Assembly (NCBI GenBank): GCA_031258055.1
Contig: JAIRNM010000050.1
Coordinates: 1-6,982 of the forward strand
DNA from: Bifidobacteriaceae bacterium
GTDB lineage: Bacteria; Actinomycetota; Actinomycetes; Actinomycetales; WQXJ01
DNA length: 6,982 nt
Reading direction: 5' to 3'
Of the stretch, positions 1 through 5,379 are shown in pieces. The translations under genes and the position numbers were made by a program. Position 1 is the first letter of the stretch; every line of letters begins with the position of its first letter. The notes below the pieces were generated by a model. That model did not search any database. It was not told the DNA's origin and was given only the letters and a program-made list of their open reading frames with translations.

Positions 1-1209
1 GCCGTCACTAACACCCCTATGTTGGCGGCGGTCCGAGCCGCCTCCGGCGATCAGAACGGCCCGACTATCGGTTATGCTGTGGCCTACATTTTCGGCGTCC
101 TGGGAATGCTCTTCTTCGCCCAGATCGCCCTGCGCCAAGCGCCCAAGGACACCGACGCCCCGGCGCCATTGGTTTCGCGTACCATTCGGGTCGAAACTGA
201 TTCCGAACCGTCAATTGCTGGCTTGGAGGAGCGCTACCACGGCCACATCAAGTTCGCACGCGTGCGCCACGGCGAAAACAATCCCGTCCTAGCCGCCAGC
301 GAAGACGATGTGCTCCGGCGGGACGACCTGGTGACAGTAGTCGGCCCCGCCAGCCAGGTTCAGAGCGTCACCCGCGAATTGGGCCATAAGTCGTCCCACG
401 ACCTCAACGCCGACCGCCGCTACCTTGATTTCAGACGGATCACAGTATCCAACCCGATGCTCTCTGGGCGCACCATTGAGGAGCTTGACCTCGAAGAACG
501 TTTCTCGGCCCGGATCATCAGAGTTAGGCGCGGGGATGTGGACATGCTGGCCGAACCGAATCTGGTTCTTCAAACCGGCGACCGCGTGCGAGTCGTCGCC
601 TCGCGCGATCACATGGACGCCCTGTCGAAGTACTTCGGGGATTCCGCCCGCGGCTTGGCAGACATCAACCCGGTCGGCTTCGCTATGGGCCTGGCGCTCG
701 GCATTGTTGTCGGATTGATCCCCATCCCGCTTGGCTCATTCACTTTCAAGCTCGGCTCAGCGGCCGGAACACTGCTCATCGGATTGGTTTTCGGGCGACT
801 GGGTCGGGTCGGGCCATTTGTGACCACAATGCCCACATCTTCTTCACAAGCGATTTCCGAACTCGGTTTGTTGATGTTCCTTTCCCAAGCGGGCGTGGCT
901 GCTGGCACGCAAATCGCCCAAGCCTTCGCCAGCGGCGAATGGTTGAAGATTCTTGTCCTTGGCTTCCTCGTCACCACATTCCTTGGACTAGGGATGTACA
1001 TCATAATGCGGCGGTTCTTCAAGGTTGGCGGTACGCGGCTGTCCGGAATGCTGGCTGGGGTCCAAACCCAGCCCGCCGTTCTCGCCTTCGCGAACGCTAA
1101 GACGAATGCCGATTCACGCGTCGCGCTAGGCTACGCATTGGTCTATCCGGGCGCTATGGTGGCTAAGATTCTGCTTGGGCAGATCATGGGATTGATCGCC
1201 TCGGTTTAG
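1..1209 (+). CDS. Aspartate:alanine exchanger (AspT/YidE/YbjL) family transporter, 5'-truncated by window edge
   Basis: The frame is open from base 1 to the TAG at 1207-1209, so the ATG at 19 is probably internal; the residues before it (AVTNTP) continue a family motif. Numbered from that ATG, 396 residues are seen. They comprise the end of the first membrane half (helix about 17-40), two soluble TrkA-C/RCK_C-type domains (about 54-121 and 135-208), and a second membrane half with about five helices (218-237, 243-259, 278-300, 308-330, 366-394). The motif TNTPMLAA at the left edge and GVQTQPAVLAFA at 347-358 are the paired repeats expected from the family's internal duplication. Members usually have about 530-560 residues, so some 130-150 are missing to the left. 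Known relatives are inner-membrane antiporters such as the aspartate/alanine exchanger AspT, but many have no known substrate, so the substrate here is open. A hairpin terminator follows the stop. Confidence 0.9.
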   Translation, partial: AVTNTPMLAAVRAASGDQNGPTIGYAVAYIFGVLGMLFFAQIALRQAPKDTDAPAPLVSRTIRVETDSEPSIAGLEERYHGHIKFARVRHGENNPVLAASEDDVLRRDDLVTVVGPASQVQSVTRELGHKSSHDLNADRRYLDFRRITVSNPMLSGRTIEELDLEERFSARIIRVRRGDVDMLAEPNLVLQTGDRVRVVASRDHMDALSKYFGDSARGLADINPVGFAMGLALGIVVGLIPIPLGSFTFKLGSAAGTLLIGLVFGRLGRVGPFVTTMPTSSSQAISELGLLMFLSQAGVAAGTQIAQAFASGEWLKILVLGFLVTTFLGLGMYIIMRRFFKVGGTRLSGMLAGVQTQPAVLAFANAKTNADSRVALGYALVYPGAMVAKILLGQIMGLIASV

Positions 1210-1218
1210 AATTGACAG

Positions 1219-1257
1219 AGCCCAGGGCTGAAGATACCTGGGCTGAGTATTTCTTTG
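1219..1257 (+). terminator. Rho-independent terminator after the exchanger gene
   Basis: An 8-bp perfect stem, AGCCCAGG (1219-1226) with CCTGGGCT (1237-1244), encloses a 10-nt loop and is followed by a T-rich run (TATTTCTTT, 1248-1256). It begins 9 nt after the exchanger stop and ends before lsr2, so it should separate the two transcription units. The T tract is interrupted, so efficiency is uncertain. Confidence 0.65.
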
Positions 1258-1279
1258 ATAGTTAGGACTGCTGATTACC

Positions 1280-1603
1280 ATGGCAAAACGCGTTGTTGTC
1301 GAGTTTCTTGACGACCTTGATCAGCTCCCCGCCGCCACCACCGTCGAGTTTGGACTGGATGGAGTCAACTACACACTCGACCTATCCGAGGCTCACGCCG
1401 CTGAATTGCGCGAGTTCCTCGAACCCTATGTAAAAGCTGCCCAGCGGTCGTCCGCACGCCGTCCCGGCGCCACCCGGCGCACCGCCGCCGGTTTCGACCC
1501 GGCCGCAGTCAGGGCTTGGGCGGCTTCCAACGGGATTGCCCTCTCGCGCCGCGGGCGCGTCCCGGACTCGGTGGTCCAGCGCTACCACGAGGCCGGCTAC
1601 TGA
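1280..1603 (+). CDS. lsr2: Lsr2 family nucleoid-associated protein
   Basis: A complete 107-residue protein, the usual Lsr2 length (about 110). It starts MAKRVVVEFLDDLD and continues into the N-terminal dimerisation region with its beta-strand signature (VEFGLDGVNYTLDLS, about 22-36). A basic linker rich in Arg and Ala (about 55-70) leads to the C-terminal DNA-binding domain (about 72-107). That domain carries the minor-groove-binding RGR at 91-93 in the context SRRGRVP, and ends with a helix around VVQRYHEAGY. Lsr2 is known in actinobacteria as an H-NS analogue that bridges DNA and silences AT-rich, often acquired, genes. The ATG at 1280 has an AGGA at 1264-1267, 12 nt away, which is a weak and rather distant ribosome site. 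The upstream 1245-1265 stretch is locally AT-rich, which would suit autoregulation, but this is inference. It is monocistronic: a terminator lies before it and a convergent repeat region after it. Confidence 0.95.
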   Translation: MAKRVVVEFLDDLDQLPAATTVEFGLDGVNYTLDLSEAHAAELREFLEPYVKAAQRSSARRPGATRRTAAGFDPAAVRAWAASNGIALSRRGRVPDSVVQRYHEAGY

Positions 1604-1617
1604 GCCGACCAGTGCGA

Positions 1618-1690
1618 TGACCTGGGACGATGCCGTGGAGGCAGGTGGACGGCATCGGCGGAACGGCTGGTGCCAGGCACGGGCGTTCCG
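1618..1690. repeat. Intergenic structured repeat, copy 1
   Basis: First of two 73-bp direct copies, starting 15 bp after the lsr2 stop. The first 50 bases (1618-1667) are identical to copy 2; the last 23 differ at four positions, all within 1668-1675. It contains two inverted repeats. CGATGCCGT (1628-1636) pairs with ACGGCATCG (1649-1657), and CGGAACG (1660-1666) pairs with CGTTCCG (1684-1690). Just beyond, GTTCCG-TTT-CGGAAC (1685-1699) is another perfect 6-bp hairpin unique to this copy. The hairpins could end lsr2 transcription, but no T tract follows. The family is not recognised; it could be a REP/MITE-like dispersed repeat or a structured RNA. Confidence 0.85.
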
Positions 1691-1724
1691 TTTCGGAACC
1701 TGCCGCCAGACGGCTGTAACGCGC

Positions 1725-1797
1725 TGACCTGGGACGATGCCGTGGAGGCAGGTGGACGGCATCGGCGGAACGGCAGGTGGACGGCACGGGCGTTCCG
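1725..1797. repeat. Intergenic structured repeat, copy 2
   Basis: Second copy, offset 107 bp from the first. It keeps both inverted repeats: CGATGCCGT (1735-1743) with ACGGCATCG (1756-1764), and CGGAACG (1767-1773) with CGTTCCG (1791-1797). The 15-mer GGCAGGTGGACGGCA occurs at 1747-1761 and again at 1772-1786, as well as at 1640-1654 in copy 1, so the element has a smaller internal repeat of about 25 bp. The unit abuts the 3' end of metS. Confidence 0.85.
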
Positions 1798-1813
1798 CTG
1801 ATTCATTCAGCGG
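1795..1813 (-). terminator. Hairpin at the end of metS (possible terminator)
   Basis: CCGCTGA (1795-1801) and TCAGCGG (1807-1813) form a perfect 7-bp stem with a 5-nt loop, and the metS stop codon (1803-1805) lies in that loop. It partly overlaps the last bases of repeat copy 2. No T run follows on the minus strand, so if it terminates transcription it does so weakly or with Rho. Confidence 0.35.
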
Positions 1814-1922
1814 GGTAGGCCGGTAGTTCCGGGCGCGCGATCAGATAGGCGGTCGAGGCGATCAAGCCGCCTGGTACCACGAGCAGGGCGACAACCATCA
1901 TGGCGACAGCGGTAGCGGTCAT
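1803..1922 (-). CDS. metS: MetS-like small subunit of methionine/alanine NSS importer
   Basis: A 39-residue protein, MTATAVAMMVV...YPAE, with one membrane helix at about residues 6-28 and a short polar tail. The AVAMMVVALLV followed by GGL pattern matches the small-subunit family encoded just after NSS importers. In Corynebacterium glutamicum, MetS is required with MetP for methionine and alanine uptake; it is longer there (about 60 residues, from memory). The chosen ATG at 1922 lies one base after the metP stop (TGA-C-ATG). An AAAGGA ribosome site (1938-1933) inside the metP end has 10 nt spacing to the ATG, so coupling to metP translation is likely. A longer in-frame ATG at 1994 exists but would lie well inside metP and add a charged, non-family N terminus, so I reject it. 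The subunit probably inserts in the membrane next to MetP. Confidence 0.85.
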   Translation of the reverse strand: MTATAVAMMVVALLVVPGGLIASTAYLIARPELPAYPAE

Positions 1923-1923
1923 G

Positions 1924-3546
1924 TCAGTTCGTTCCTTTCTGGGCCAGCGCTGGACGTGGCGCCGGGGCGGGCGGATAGCTGGGATAAGGCTCAAAAGCGA
2001 GCGGGTCCCTCTTCCAGCGCACCCCGAAGGTGAAGATCAAGGCGGCCACGGCGGAGACCACCAGCGACCCCCAACCGGCTACGTTCAGCAGCGTCCCGCT
2101 ATAGGGCTCGTAGCCCTTTGTAACCAGGCTCGACACGGTCACCACCAAGATGTAGCCGAGCACCACTGGTGAAACAACCGAGACAAAGAAGCGCCAGATC
2201 CGCCCGACCTTGAAAGTTGACAGCGCCGACAGGTGATAGGCGAACTCGCCGCCCTTACGGAATACCCACATGGTTACCACCATCATGACAATCGCGCTGA
2301 GCACAATGCCGATCTCATTGGTGAATTTGTCGACCACATCAAGGTTCGGCATACCGGCCTTGGTGCCGAACACGACTAGCGAAACCACTGCCACTGGCAG
2401 GCCCATGACTAGCGCCGCCTTGCGCTCAGACAGATCGAACTTGTCCTGCAGGCCACCCGATATGACCTGGAGGATTGAGATCAGCGAGGTGAACCCGGCC
2501 AACAGCAACGAGCCAAAGAAGAGCGCTCCGATGAGGGCCGAGCCGGGCATTTCTGAAATCACCTTGGGGAAGGTGATGAAAGACAGGCCAATGCCTTTGA
2601 TGCCGCCCTCTTCGGTTAGTTCCTGCATGGTCCGGCCCTGCTCGTGGGCCATGAAACCAAGGATCGAAAACACGCCGATTCCAGCCATGATCTCAAACGA
2701 AGAGTTAGCGAAGGCGACCACTAGGCCGGGGCTGGTCAAGTTGGAGCGGCGTTTTCGATAGGAAGAATAGGTCAGCATGATGCCGAAGGCAATCGACAGT
2801 GAGAAGAAGATCTGGGCGTAAGCCGCCACCCAGACCGACGCGTCGGTGAGCGCTTCGAAATTGGGCGTGAACAGCGCGTTCAGACCGTCAGCGGCGCCCG
2901 GTAGGAAGAGCGACCGGACCACTAACACACCGAAAGCGATCACCAGCACCGGAATGGCAATGGTGTTGGCCGCTTCGACTCCCTTCTTGACACCCAGCGC
3001 CATGACGATAATCGCGACCACCCAGATCAGGGCCAGCGGTACCAGAACAGCCGTCACCGGAGAGAGGAAACCACCGGTCACACCATCGGTCTGGAGGTAT
3101 TCGCCAATCAGGAAGCCAGCGGTGTCATCGCCCCACTTCTGGGTGAAGGAGAAGATGAAGTAGGAAGCCGCCCAAGCCAGGATCGCGGCGTAGTAAACAG
3201 CGATAAAGAAGCAGATCATGACCTGGAACCAGCCAATCGACTCGGCCCAGCGCCCCAGTTTGCCGCCTAGGCGCCTAAACGCCAGCGGCGGACTGCCCCT
3301 AAAGCGGTGCCCCAAGGCGTAGTCCAAGAACAGGATCGGAATCCCCGCCGTCAACAGCGCCACCAGATAGGGGATCATGAAAGCTCCGCCGCCGTTCTCA
3401 TAGGCGGTTCCCGGAAAACGCCAGATGTTCCCCAAGCCGATCGCTGATCCGATCGCGGAGATGATAAACCCGAATTGGCCAGACCACTGCTGGCGGTCCG
3501 GAACCTTGCTCTGCCCCGTATGGTGGGTGGCCGCGTTTGTAGCCAT
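1924..3546 (-). CDS. metP: MetP-like sodium-dependent methionine/alanine importer (NSS family)
   Basis: A 540-residue polytopic membrane protein of the neurotransmitter:sodium symporter family (LeuT fold), which couples amino-acid uptake to sodium entry. The unwound helix-1 signature GSAIGLGNIWRFP at 33-45 supplies family sodium and substrate contacts, and the helix-6 segment FSLSIAFGIMLTYSSY sits at 248-263. About 12 hydrophobic segments are visible, plus a proline-rich cytoplasmic tail (520-535). Length fits the 12-helix MetP type rather than the shorter 11-helix MhsT type, and the metS gene directly downstream supports MetP. Methionine/alanine as substrate is inferred from that pairing. 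The ATG at 3546 is preferred because AGGGA lies upstream with GGGA at 3556-3553, 6 nt away; a GTG at 3549 would leave only 3 nt. A candidate promoter and operator lie just upstream. Confidence 0.9.
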   Translation of the reverse strand: MATNAATHHTGQSKVPDRQQWSGQFGFIISAIGSAIGLGNIWRFPGTAYENGGGAFMIPYLVALLTAGIPILFLDYALGHRFRGSPPLAFRRLGGKLGRWAESIGWFQVMICFFIAVYYAAILAWAASYFIFSFTQKWGDDTAGFLIGEYLQTDGVTGGFLSPVTAVLVPLALIWVVAIIVMALGVKKGVEAANTIAIPVLVIAFGVLVVRSLFLPGAADGLNALFTPNFEALTDASVWVAAYAQIFFSLSIAFGIMLTYSSYRKRRSNLTSPGLVVAFANSSFEIMAGIGVFSILGFMAHEQGRTMQELTEEGGIKGIGLSFITFPKVISEMPGSALIGALFFGSLLLAGFTSLISILQVISGGLQDKFDLSERKAALVMGLPVAVVSLVVFGTKAGMPNLDVVDKFTNEIGIVLSAIVMMVVTMWVFRKGGEFAYHLSALSTFKVGRIWRFFVSVVSPVVLGYILVVTVSSLVTKGYEPYSGTLLNVAGWGSLVVSAVAALIFTFGVRWKRDPLAFEPYPSYPPAPAPRPALAQKGTN

Positions 3547-3566
3547 CACACTTCCCTTTTCGCGTC

Positions 3567-3638
3567 GAGTGCCGACTCATACCCGAAAGTCGGCGCAATC
3601 ACAAGGGACTTTACCTTCAGTTCACTTAGCGCCGACTT
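3567..3638. promoter_or_regulatory. Operator-like inverted repeat over the metPS promoter
   Basis: AAGTCGGCGC (3587-3596) and GCGCCGACTT (3629-3638) are a perfect 10-bp inverted pair with centres 42 bp apart, about four helical turns. The first arm lies in the spacer of the candidate metPS promoter. A third copy of the core heptamer GCCGACT (3571-3577) lies in the small palindrome GAGTGCCGACTC (3567-3578), around the -10 element and predicted start. This arrangement would suit a repressor binding several sites, but the regulator is unknown. Confidence 0.4.
3576..3604 (-). promoter_or_regulatory. Candidate metPS promoter
   Basis: On the minus strand TTGTGA (3604-3599) and TATGAG (3581-3576) are separated by 17 nt, each matching four of six consensus bases. 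Transcription would start near 3569, giving a leader of about 23 nt that just contains the metP ribosome site. Predicted from spacing and consensus only. Confidence 0.45.
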
Positions 3639-3812
3639 GCCGTCCACATTCTGAGATCTGTCCCGTCCCGCAACTGGACCGGTTTGCCGATGCCGTCCAG
3701 CCGACCAGCCGCGCGTGCGCGCCGACGGAGGGCTTCAGGCCAGGTCGGCGGGCGGGTCGAGGAGGAACTGGGTCAAAGCCAGGTGGGCGCTGCGGCTCGG
3801 CATTGAGCCCGT

Positions 3813-3818
3813 TAGTCT
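3813..3818 (+). promoter_or_regulatory. Candidate -10 element for a leaderless quinone reductase transcript
   Basis: TAGTCT fits the actinobacterial TAnnnT -10 pattern and ends 6 nt before the ATG at 3825, so transcription could begin at the start codon itself. No good ribosome site is present (GGGA at 3819-3822 is only 2 nt from the ATG), which supports a leaderless start. No convincing -35 is seen. Confidence 0.4.
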
Positions 3819-3824
3819 GGGAAG

Positions 3825-4820
3825 ATGCGAGCTATAACAGTGAGACGCCCCAGCGGTCCGAGTGGCCTGGGCCTAACTGAAACTGACATCCCGGCGCCCG
3901 GTCCTGGCCAAGTCTTAGTCAAAGTGGCCGCGGCTGGAATCAATTTCATCGACACCTACCGCCGGTCGGGCGTCTACAAGGTGGCTTTTCCGCATGTGCC
4001 CGGGTCGGAAGGGGCTGGCACCGTCGAGTCGATCGGCACCGGCGTCGCGGACTTCTCGCCCGGCGCTGAAGTGGCCTGGGCTGATTCGGTTACAGGTTCG
4101 TATGCCGACTACGTCATAGTCGAAGCCGACCGACTCATCCCGGTGCCGCCCGGCCTGACACTTGATCTGGCTGCCGCCCTGCCCCTTCAAGGCATGACCG
4201 CAGATTATCTGACGCGGTCGACTTACCGGCTGGCCAAAGGCGACATTGCCCTGATCTACGCTGCGGCCGGCGGAGTTGGCCAACTCGCCGTCCAAATGGC
4301 GCTGGCCGCTGGCGCCCGCGGCCTAGCGACAGTGGGCACAGCCGCGAAAAAGGCCGCCGTGTCCGAATGGGGCGTGCCACTCGAAGACATCATCGCCCTG
4401 TCCACGCTGGCTGATCTGACCACCGCCTTGCCCCGCTGGGTGCGCGAAAGAACCGACGATCAGGGCGCCAGCGTGGTTTACGACGGGATTGGCCGGGACA
4501 CCTTCGAAGCCTCCCTGGCCAGCCTCAAAGGCAGAGGCATGTTGGTCCTCTATGGCGGCGCCTCCGGCCAGGTGCCCCCATTCGACCCGCAGGAACTCAA
4601 CGCCCACGGCTCCCTCTATCTGACCCGGCCGAAGCTGGGCGACTACATCGCTACCCCAGTTGAACTGAGGGAACGGGCGGCCCGCGTCTTCGCCGCCGCC
4701 GCCTCGGGCGCGCTAAAAGTAGCGATCGGCCATCGTTTCGCCCTGGACCAAGCCGCCGCTGCCCACGAAACCCTCGAGGGCCGCGCCAGCCAAGGCAAGA
4801 TCATCCTCTACTTCTCCTAA
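3825..4820 (+). CDS. NADPH:quinone oxidoreductase, zeta-crystallin type (MDR superfamily)
   Basis: A complete 331-residue zinc-free medium-chain dehydrogenase/reductase of normal length. The N-terminal GroES-like domain (about 1-125) carries NFIDTYRRSGVY at 40-51 and the PGSEGAG turn at 59-65. The Rossmann domain follows, with PLQGMTADYL (120-129), the nucleotide-binding AAAGGVG (146-152), and the family motifs YDGIGRDTF (219-227) and GSLYLTRP (262-269). The cysteines and glutamate that bind zinc in alcohol dehydrogenases are absent. Relatives such as E. coli QOR are soluble enzymes that pass electrons from NADPH to quinones or other electron-poor substrates; the true substrate here is unknown. 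The ATG at 3825 begins the conserved MRAI sequence and sits at a plausible leaderless start. It runs opposite to metPS and converges on the next gene, with a long hairpin starting one base after its stop. Confidence 0.93.
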   Translation: MRAITVRRPSGPSGLGLTETDIPAPGPGQVLVKVAAAGINFIDTYRRSGVYKVAFPHVPGSEGAGTVESIGTGVADFSPGAEVAWADSVTGSYADYVIVEADRLIPVPPGLTLDLAAALPLQGMTADYLTRSTYRLAKGDIALIYAAAGGVGQLAVQMALAAGARGLATVGTAAKKAAVSEWGVPLEDIIALSTLADLTTALPRWVRERTDDQGASVVYDGIGRDTFEASLASLKGRGMLVLYGGASGQVPPFDPQELNAHGSLYLTRPKLGDYIATPVELRERAARVFAAAASGALKVAIGHRFALDQAAAAHETLEGRASQGKIILYFS

Positions 4821-4821
4821 G

Positions 4822-4888
4822 TGGGCCACGGGGACGTACTTGGTGGCTCACTCCTGCTGTGAGCCACCAAGTACGTCCCCGTGGCTCA
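4822..4888. repeat. Long inverted repeat made of two REP-like units (BIME-like)
   Basis: Arms 4825-4851 and 4859-4885 are perfectly complementary over 27 bp with a 7-nt loop, extended three more pairs to 4822/4888 with one G-U. Each arm is itself palindromic-ended. The right unit (4860-4888) has TGAGCCAC (4860-4867) and GTGGCTCA (4881-4888) around a 13-nt loop containing GTACGT. The left unit (4822-4850) is the same sequence inverted, with one change (TGGGCCAC). Two short palindromic units head to head is the layout of bacterial interspersed mosaic elements. It lies between convergent genes and may act as a bidirectional terminator, though no T run follows on either side. Confidence 0.85.
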
Positions 4889-5378
4889 TTGGGGCGGCGA
4901 CTTGACGCTCCAACCGGAGCGGGCCGTCGCGGCGCCCGAATAGGCCCAGAATCGGCTTAGTGAGACTGTAACCCGCCTGTTTCAGGCGCTTGACCTGGGC
5001 TTTCGTGTCCGCTAGGGTCCATATCTCATTCACCTGGGCGGCCCGCAGCGGACCATCTGGTCCGTAAACAAAGGCCACGATCCGCCCCGGGTCGGTGTGC
5101 CTGCCGCCGATGCCGTGTTCCGCCAGCAGTTCAGCGACACCGCCGGTACCCGCTCGCCAAGCCAGCATTCCGACCGCGCGATCAGCTTGGAAGATCACGG
5201 CGACAGCGGCCGGTCCTTGCGTCAGGCGCGCGAGCAGACCGGGCCAGTTGGCCAGCACAGTGTCACCGTGGCGCGACATATACCAGCGGAAGACGGAACT
5301 CTCGTCATCGATCCGCGCGAAAGTCAGCGGGGCGGGCGCGGCCACCGCCGCGCCCCCGTGGCGCCGGGAGCGAGCCAT
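4848..5378 (-). CDS. Protein of unknown function, coupled to pheT
   Basis: A 176-residue protein I do not recognise. The ATG at 5378 follows the pheT stop by one base (TGA-C-ATG), so coupled translation is likely; the nearest GGAG (5395-5392) is a distant ribosome site. An upstream in-frame start at 5453 would overlap pheT by about 70 bases and is less likely. The sequence has a short basic, Ala/Pro-rich start (1-18), a mixed alpha/beta-looking body with no membrane helix or signal peptide, and a conserved-looking patch VNEIWTLADTKAQVKRLKQAGYSLTKPILGLFG at about 116-148, given here with its key parts EIWTLAD and LKQAGYS. Codon use is strongly G/C in third positions like the neighbours, which supports real coding. 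The last 13 residues (MSHGDVLGGSQQE) and the stop are read from the REP-like hairpin at 4822-4888, so the original C terminus may have been replaced. Confidence 0.7.
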   Translation of the reverse strand: MARSRRHGGAAVAAPAPLTFARIDDESSVFRWYMSRHGDTVLANWPGLLARLTQGPAAVAVIFQADRAVGMLAWRAGTGGVAELLAEHGIGGRHTDPGRIVAFVYGPDGPLRAAQVNEIWTLADTKAQVKRLKQAGYSLTKPILGLFGRRDGPLRLERQVAAPMSHGDVLGGSQQE

Positions 5379-5379
5379 G

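Noticed and set aside
609..1022. 137-residue minus-strand frame opposite the exchanger.
   Set aside because: Antisense of conserved membrane segments with no family features.
1212..1240. TTGACA at 1212-1217 with TACCTG 17 nt downstream as an lsr2 promoter.
   Set aside because: The -35 is perfect but the -10 keeps only the leading TA and the region is occupied by the exchanger terminator hairpin; too weak to annotate.
1382..1762. Minus-strand frames of 126 and 92 residues starting MPSTC across the repeat region.
   Set aside because: They are translations of the direct repeats plus the antisense of lsr2, with low-complexity Arg/Pro/Ser content and no family resemblance.
1803..1994. Longer 63-residue form of metS starting at 1994.
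   Set aside because: It would overlap metP by about 70 bases and adds a basic non-family N terminus, while the ATG at 1922 has a good ribosome site.
2270..2761. 163-residue plus-strand frame opposite metP.
   Set aside because: Antisense of an NSS transporter, high in Ser/Thr/Pro/Met, with no recognisable domain.
3794..3809. GGCTC/GAGCC inverted repeat upstream of the quinone reductase as an operator.
   Set aside because: Only 5 bp per arm in GC-rich sequence; expected by chance.
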